From the NCBI RefSeq assembly GCF_964204645.1, contig NC_134034.1, forward strand, positions 2,512,072-2,576,071: a stretch of 64,000 bases of DNA. The letters run 5' to 3'. This DNA is from Tubulanus polymorphus (Eukaryota; Nemertea; Palaeonemertea; Tubulaniformes; Tubulanidae). Positions within the stretch are counted from its first letter, which is position 1; each line of letters starts with the position of its first letter. This document shows, piece after piece, positions 58,066 to 64,000 of the stretch. A program made the position numbers and the translations under genes. Under the pieces are notes generated by a model that was given only the letters and a program-made list of their open reading frames with translations, searched no databases and was not told the origin of the DNA.

Positions 58066-61000
58066 ATGGCGACGGCAGCCGTCGGTCGAACATGCGGCGA
58101 TTATTGCGCGGTGGACGACTCGGACGCTCCGGCGGCGTCGCGCCGAGTCCACCTGCAGGACCGCTCGAACAGCGACACGAACCTGTCGAGCCTCGGTCTC
58201 GAGCATTCGAGCCTCGTCGTCGATTGCAGCCGTTACGACCTCGGCGGAGGAGGCGACCAATCACGCGACGGCATTCACGTGAAATGGGACATAACGGAGG
58301 AGGTCGGAGCGTCTGATTGGATCGGGCTTTACTACATCGGTGAGTAGTTACATTTTATGCATTCTCTAAACTCGGGGCCCAATTCCACAGTTGTGTGAGT
58401 TAGAGTTATCTCTGAACTCAGGACCCAATTCCACAGCTCTGAACTCAGGACCCAATTTCACAGTTGTTTGAGTTAAGAGTTATCTCTGAACTCGGGACCC
58501 AATTCCACAGCTCTGAACTCAGCACCCAATTTCACAGTTGTGTGAGTTAGAGTTATCTCTGAACTCAGGACCCAGTTCCACAGCTCTGAACTCAGGACCC
58601 AATTTCACAGCTCTGAACTCAGGACCCAATTTCACAGTTGTTTGAGTTAAGAGTTATCTCTGAACTCAGGACCCAGTTCCACAGCTCTGAACTCAGGACC
58701 CAATTTCACAGCTCTGAACTCAGGACCCAATTTCACAGTTGTGTGAGTTATAGTTATCTCTGAACTCAGGACCCAGTTCCACAGCTCTGAACTCAGGACC
58801 CAATTTCACAGTTGTGTGAGTTAGAGTCATCTCTGAACTCAGGACCCAATTTCACAGCTCTGAACTCAGGACCCAATTTCACAGTTGTGTGAGTTATAGT
58901 TATCTCTGAACTCAGGACCCAGTTCCACAGCTCTGAACTCAGGACCCAATTTCACAGTTGTGTGAGTTAGAGTCATCTCTGAACTCAGGACCCAATTTCA
59001 CAGCTCTGAACTCAGGACCCAATTTCACAGTTGTGTGAGTTATAGTTATCTCTGAACTCAGGACCCAATTCCACAGCTCTGAACTCAGGACCCAATTTCA
59101 CAGTTGTGTGAGTTATAGTTATCTCTGAACTCGGGACCCAATTCCACAGCTCTGAACTCAGGACCCTATTTCACAGTTGTTTGAGTTAAGAGTTATCTCT
59201 GAACTCGGGACCCAATTCCACAGCTCTGAACTCAGGACCCAATTTCACAGTTCTGTTATTAGAGTTATCTCTGAACTCAGGACCCAGTTCCACAGCTCTG
59301 AACTCAGGACCCTATTTCACAGTTCTGTTATTAGAGTTATCTCTGAACTCAGGACCCAGTTCCCAGGGGACGGATTAAACTAAGTTGACTGTTGTAAGTT
59401 GTCAATTGTTCGTATATTTCAGATGAGAACGATCCGAAAAGTTGTATAGAACATTTGAAGCGTGGTATCAGCGGCGCGGCGACCGGTGAAATCGTCTGGA
59501 AAATCGATTCTTACGAAGCTTTCCCCGAAGGTTGGTTCATACAGTGACACCTGGTGGATCCTCACTTGCCACAAATAGAATCCTCTATTGCCATAGAAGT
59601 TTGTCTTACTACACACTAGCGACACCTGGTGGATCCTCACTTGCCACAAGTGGAATCCTCTATTGCTGCAGAAGTTTATGTCCTACTACACACTAGCGAC
59701 ACCTGGTGGATCCTCACTTGCCACAAATAGAATCCTCTATTGCCATAGAAGTTTGTCTTACTACACACTAGTGACACCTGGGGGATCCTCACTTACCACA
59801 AGTAGAATCCTCTATTGCTGTAGAAGTTTATGTCCTACTACACACTAGCGACACCTGGTGGATCGTCACTTACCACAAGTAGAATCCTCTATTGCTGTAG
59901 AAGTTTATGTCCTACTGCACACTAGCGACACCTTGTAGATCGTCACTTGCCGCAGAAGCGTTGTAGTCAATTGCCCGAGTAGTGTATATTGAAATTCTCT
60001 GCTGTGTTATTTCTAGGTGAAACAGTTGTTGTGTTTAAGTATTATCACGGCAGCACCGGCGCGTTGAGAGCCGTCTCATCGCAGATAGTCATCATCAACA
60101 GTCGACGTCTGCCGGCAGATGCCGGTTTCCTCGATTCCAGACAGGACTCTATCGAACTCGTTAAATTCACCATCACGGGTACGTTACTCCATATCAAACA
60201 TGGCTGCCTCCTAAATCTCCTTATGACATCATCAAATTACTAGTATACGTTTCAATGATGTCATAGGGGGAATCATGAAGTCAGCTTTGTTTTATAGAGC
60301 TGTCTATTAGTCAAAAACGAGTAGGCAATTGATGATGTCATTGGGGGATTTGTAGAGGCAGACATCTTTTCTCTAAGGCTGTAGAGGCAGACATCTTTTC
60401 TCTAAGGCTACAGATCAAATCACTAGTACTTAAATTTGGTGATGTCATAGGGGGATTAGAAGAGGCAGACATCTTTTCTCTAAGGCTATAGATCAAATCA
60501 CTAGTACTTAAATTTGGTGATGTCATAGGGGGATTTGTAGAGGCAGTCATCTTCTATTTAGTTATCGTCGCCAAATCATAATTTGTATATCAAAGACTAA
60601 GAGCTAATTTGATGATGTCATAGGGTGATTTATGATAGCAGCCATTATTTTTGTAATTAATTCTCTCTGGAATAAATCGTTTTTTGATTCTATAGACCTG
60701 CAAGCCGGATATTTGAAGAAGGGAATGTTCTTCAACCCGGATCCGTACATCAAAATGTCGATACAGCCGGGCAGACGCACGAGTCTGCCGATGTTGCAAC
60801 ACCACGGCCAGGCGACGCGCACGAGCATCCAGCAGAACACAACGAACCCCGTCTGGCAGGACGAGGACTTCCACTTCGAGGCGTTGCCGACCGATATACT
60901 CGCGATGGAGGTCAAGGACAAGTTCGCGAAAAGTCGCCCGACGATCAGCCGGTTCCTCGGGCGGGTGATGATACCCGTACAGAAATTGTTGGAGAAAGTA

Positions 61001-64000
61001 GGCGACGGGTAAGCGCCATTTAAATGATGACGTTTCTTTTGAAATCACGGGTCGGATTTATGTGAAAGAATGCGATAAGAAAATTATGAAAGCGGGGGGA
61101 GGGGGGGATTCAAGTCCATTGTGAAAAATCTTGTGAAAAATTGTAAAATGTGTGAAAAGGGATAGGACCCTGCCCTTTACTATAGTTGCCCAATCAATTG
61201 CTCCCGGTGGTCAATAGTTTACTCACAGTTGCCAATAGTTTACTAACAGTTGCCAATAATTGCTCACAGTTGCCAACAATCGCTCATCGTTGCCATTCAG
61301 GGGCCGGTTCCATAGTCATGACTTAGACTTAAGACTGTTCTAAGACTCTTTTAGTTATATAGCTAATCTAACAGCTTAAGACCAGTCTTAAGATTTAAGA
61401 CCACTTTTGGACTTAAGTCTCGACTATGGAACCGGCCCCAGTTGATTAAATTGTCAGCAGATCAAGTCAGGGAAAACAACGTGCTTGTCAGGGAAAAGTC
61501 GGGGGAAAGCTAGTCAAAATAAAAGTGGCCACCCGGCTCATTTTGTGCCAAAAACTGCTGTCAAAAAGTTGTCGATGAATCTAGCACGATGCGTAATCTT
61601 GAGGATCGTTTTCATTTGGTAGGCCGTCGTCGATGTCAGTGAATCTAATGCGTAGAAACCCGTCCGACAACGTCACCGGAGTTCTATCGTTTTGTATCAA
61701 CGTACAGTGTCCTGAAGGTGCGTGAAAACATCCCCCCCCCCCCGCCCCAAATTCACTCGTCCCGCACTGTTTATTAATTAACCCTTTCAACACTGGCTAA
61801 TTTATAACGAAAAGTGCTGGAGATAATTTGGAAATGTTTATGAATTCCACCGCAATACGTCATATAATATAGTTACAGAGTGTTCTATAGCGGGCATACA
61901 TCTCTACACCCCGGTGCAGTGTATCCTTAGGTTCTGATATTTTACCATATTTGACAGGTGCTGCCATCTTTCAATATAGATGATAACTAATTACCTATGC
62001 GTGGTCCGCTACCTAAGTGCATCACTGATTTATACACCGTATTGCTGTGTAGACGCACTGAAAGGGTCATGTGAAATCGAATCTGATTTATACACCGCAC
62101 TGAGGTGTAGACACTGTAAGGGTTAAATCTTATGAAATTGAACCTGATTTCTACACCGAACTGTGGTGTAGACACTGTAAGGGTTAAATCTTATGAAATT
62201 GAACCTGATTTCTACACCGGATTGTAGTGTAGACACTGAAAGGGTTAAATCTTGTGAAATTGAATCTGATTTCTACACCGCACTGTGGTGTAGACACTCA
62301 AAGGGTTAAATCTTGTGAAATTGAATCTGATTTATACACCGCACTGTGGTGTAGACACTGAAAGGGTTAAATCTTGTGAAATTGAACCTGATTTATACAC
62401 CGCACTGTGGTGAAATCGATAAATCTTATATCTTACTGAAACCCAATCTATTTCAGTTATTCCGGTCGAATACGAAACTCGCGTCGTGCGCAAGAAAAAA
62501 ACACGTTTGACGACAACGAATCCGTCGTCCCCGCCCAACGACGATGACATAACCGCTAACGACTATAACCACGGCGACGATGACGCGGTTCACGAGTTAC
62601 ACAACGGACACCAGACGGCACAGTGCGGCGGCGGCGGCCACGCAGTCTCGACCGCGGACGCGAACGATCAGAGCTTGACGGCGACGTTGAGCGACGAGAG
62701 TTTACGGCAGACGTCTCCCGGCAATCTGGCGGACGTGCCAAACATCGAATGCGGCCCGTTCCTACACCAGCTCAAACACAGCGACCACGACGACGACTCT
62801 ATACGCGAAACCGATATTTTAGATTGTTGCGCAGCGGTTACCGCGACGACGGATTTAGGCAGCGTCGACGCATCAGTTACCACAGCAACGGATATAGACG
62901 GCGTGAATACTACCATTACAATGCCAATGGATATCCGGGATATCGACGCAGTCGTAACCACGGCGACGGATATACATGGTACCGATGATATGGTACCCAT
63001 GGCAACGGATACCACCGACGGTGCCGAAGCTTCGGTTAGCGCGGATATTACCGGTGCTGATAATTCGGTTTTATTGGCAGACGATATAGACAGTGCCGGG
63101 GCGGGTATAACCGGCGACATTGTTGTCGCGAATGACGATGAAAATAAGGAGAACGAGGAGGTTTCCGATCAACAGAAGAGGGATGATAATGATGATGATG
63201 ATGTATCGCGCGGGACTCCGCCGGAAGATGAAACTCCGGCGGTCTCTATCGACACGGCGGTTGAACGGACTATAACTCGCGACGCGGCCAGTTTCAACAG
63301 CATGGAAGCGTTCGCCAGCGGGTCGCGCGAGTCTCTTCCGTTACGCAACCACCACCACCAGGGGGCGCTGATGATGCCGAACGGTAAAACGCGATCAAAT
63401 ATCGAAACTGAATGTGATAACAATCAGCGACAGGATTCTAGCCGAAAAGCGGGTCAGGATGATAGTGGCGCCCCCTCTTGGTTGACTGACAATGGCGCCC
63501 CCTCAGTGTCAAATGATAGCAGTGCCCCCTGTGGGTCTACGGGTAGTGGCGCCGCCTCTAGGTCGGATGAAAGGAATTCGTCTTACCGGTCGGATTATAA
63601 CGGTACTCCGGCCGTGTTACACATGGCGCCATCTGTGAACGATTTAATGGGTAAACCCGCGGCGGCGATGACTAATCGCAAGGCGTCGTTGGACTATCCA
63701 CCAGGCGGCGTTACCGGTGAACGTTTCCGTTCGGTTCCATCTCCGCGGCGCAAAGTATCGTTAGAGTTGCCACGGCGACCGATGAATCGTCCGTCTGCCA
63801 GCGCTTCGTCGCCGCGGCAACAACAACAATCTAGTCAAATGTTGTCGACGTCGTCTGCCGGCAGCAGCGGTCAAGGTCACGCATCGTGTTCGAGGTCGTT
63901 ATCCGATCAGTTAGCTCATTTACAGTCGATCGAATCGTTCGTTTCGTCGAGGAATCGGAATAAAAGTTTCTGTGATAGCTCGTCGGGGCCGGCGCCCGGG
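58066..64000 (+). CDS. HECW: HECW-type E3 ubiquitin-protein ligase, N-terminal part (3' partial)
   Basis: Exons 58066-58339, 59423-59530, 60017-60178, 60696-61008, 61623-61717 and 62457 to the window end join in frame to 832 codons. ATG 58066 is in ACCATGG context; the open frame extends upstream to a TTG. The N-terminal region ([34 protein letters not shown]) matches the HECW N-terminal domain. The C2 domain ([44 protein letters not shown]) is very close to HECW1/2. Then comes a long acidic, Ser/Thr/Asp-rich exon, still open at 64000; WW and HECT catalytic domains must lie to the right. HECW proteins are NEDD4-family ligases transferring ubiquitin via a HECT cysteine. Coding DNA is clearly more GC-rich than its introns. 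One HECW gene is expected in invertebrates, so HECW1 versus HECW2 is not meaningful. Confidence 0.93.
58372..59363 (+). repeat. ~46/27 bp mixed tandem array, HECW intron 1
   Basis: More than 20 copies of ctctgaactcaggacccaat plus ttccacag, alternating with a longer form adding ttgtgtgagttagagttat. The motif is the terminus of the ggacccagttccacag foldback family. A 68-codon frame at 59177-59383 is repeat sequence. Confidence 0.9.
59540..59965 (+). repeat. ~77 bp satellite, HECW intron 2
   Basis: About five monomers of the same family as the CFAP69 intron arrays (cacctggtggatcctcactt, gccacaagtggaatcctcta), starting only ~10 bp past the exon 2 donor. Confidence 0.9.
60180..60640. repeat. ~61 bp family and ~95 bp tandem copies, HECW intron 3
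   Basis: Opens with atgacatcatcaaattacta, then inverted copies of ggtgatgtcatagggggatt, gtagaggcagacatcttttc and tctaaggctatagatcaaat. Same family as 49800-50220. Confidence 0.8.
61300..61440. repeat. Foldback element, HECW intron 4
   Basis: Starts ggggccggttccatagtcat and ends with the complement ctatggaaccggcccc; the interior has several cttaagac units in both orientations. Probably a MITE-like hairpin. Confidence 0.75.
61990..62415 (+). repeat. 61 bp tandem array with acaccgc hairpins, HECW intron 5
   Basis: About six copies: gaaattgaacctgatttcta, caccgcactgtggtgtagac, actgaaagggttaaatctt. Ends ~40 bp before the acceptor of the long exon. Confidence 0.9.

Overview
The window is eukaryotic (animal) genomic DNA. 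Genes are split by GT-AG introns, intergenic DNA is AT-rich and full of tandem and foldback repeats, and the gene set is metazoan. A type-C leucine-rich-repeat receptor resembling the snail receptor GRL101, plus a lineage-specific cluster of rhodopsin-family receptors, suggests a lophotrochozoan, most likely a mollusc. This is inference from protein families; I could not run a search.

Layout: (1) 540-4493 (+), the 3' part of an astacin metalloprotease with a C-terminal MAM domain (meprin-like). (2) 4600-5570, a ~120 bp satellite. A block of exactly 3303 bp starts in its last monomer and is present three times head to tail (5499-8801, 8802-12104, 12105-15402). Each block carries a promoter region, signal-peptide exon, CUB-type exon and the start of a C-type lectin domain. 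Only the third copy lies directly upstream of the large exon 15674-18910, giving a 1919-residue receptor: signal peptide, CUB-like domains, two C-type lectin domains, six LDLR-A repeats, LRRs and a 7TM domain. (3) 19553-28520, three ~3.0 kb tandem units, each with one intronless rhodopsin-family receptor of 403-404 residues. (4) 28533-32572, a composite mobile element: a truncated BEL/Pao retrotransposon pol (minus strand) bounded by inverted repeats, with a LINE fragment splitting the right arm. (5) 33112-39093 (+), a 286-residue SAM-dependent methyltransferase of the sarcosine/dimethylglycine-methyltransferase-like type. It has two alternative 142 bp exons that look mutually exclusive. (6) 40619-55662 (-), complete CFAP69 in 20 exons (942 residues), its introns loaded with satellite arrays. 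(7) 57206-57301 (-), an orphan terminal exon. (8) 58066 to the window end (+), the 5' part of a HECW-type E3 ubiquitin ligase (helical-box/N-terminal region, C2 domain, then a long acidic low-complexity exon). WW and HECT exons lie beyond the window.

The genes do not form one pathway. What unites the window is local duplication: two neighbouring gene triplications, a duplicated exon pair, and repeat families (41 bp, 61 bp and 77 bp monomers, foldback elements) shared between introns of CFAP69 and HECW.
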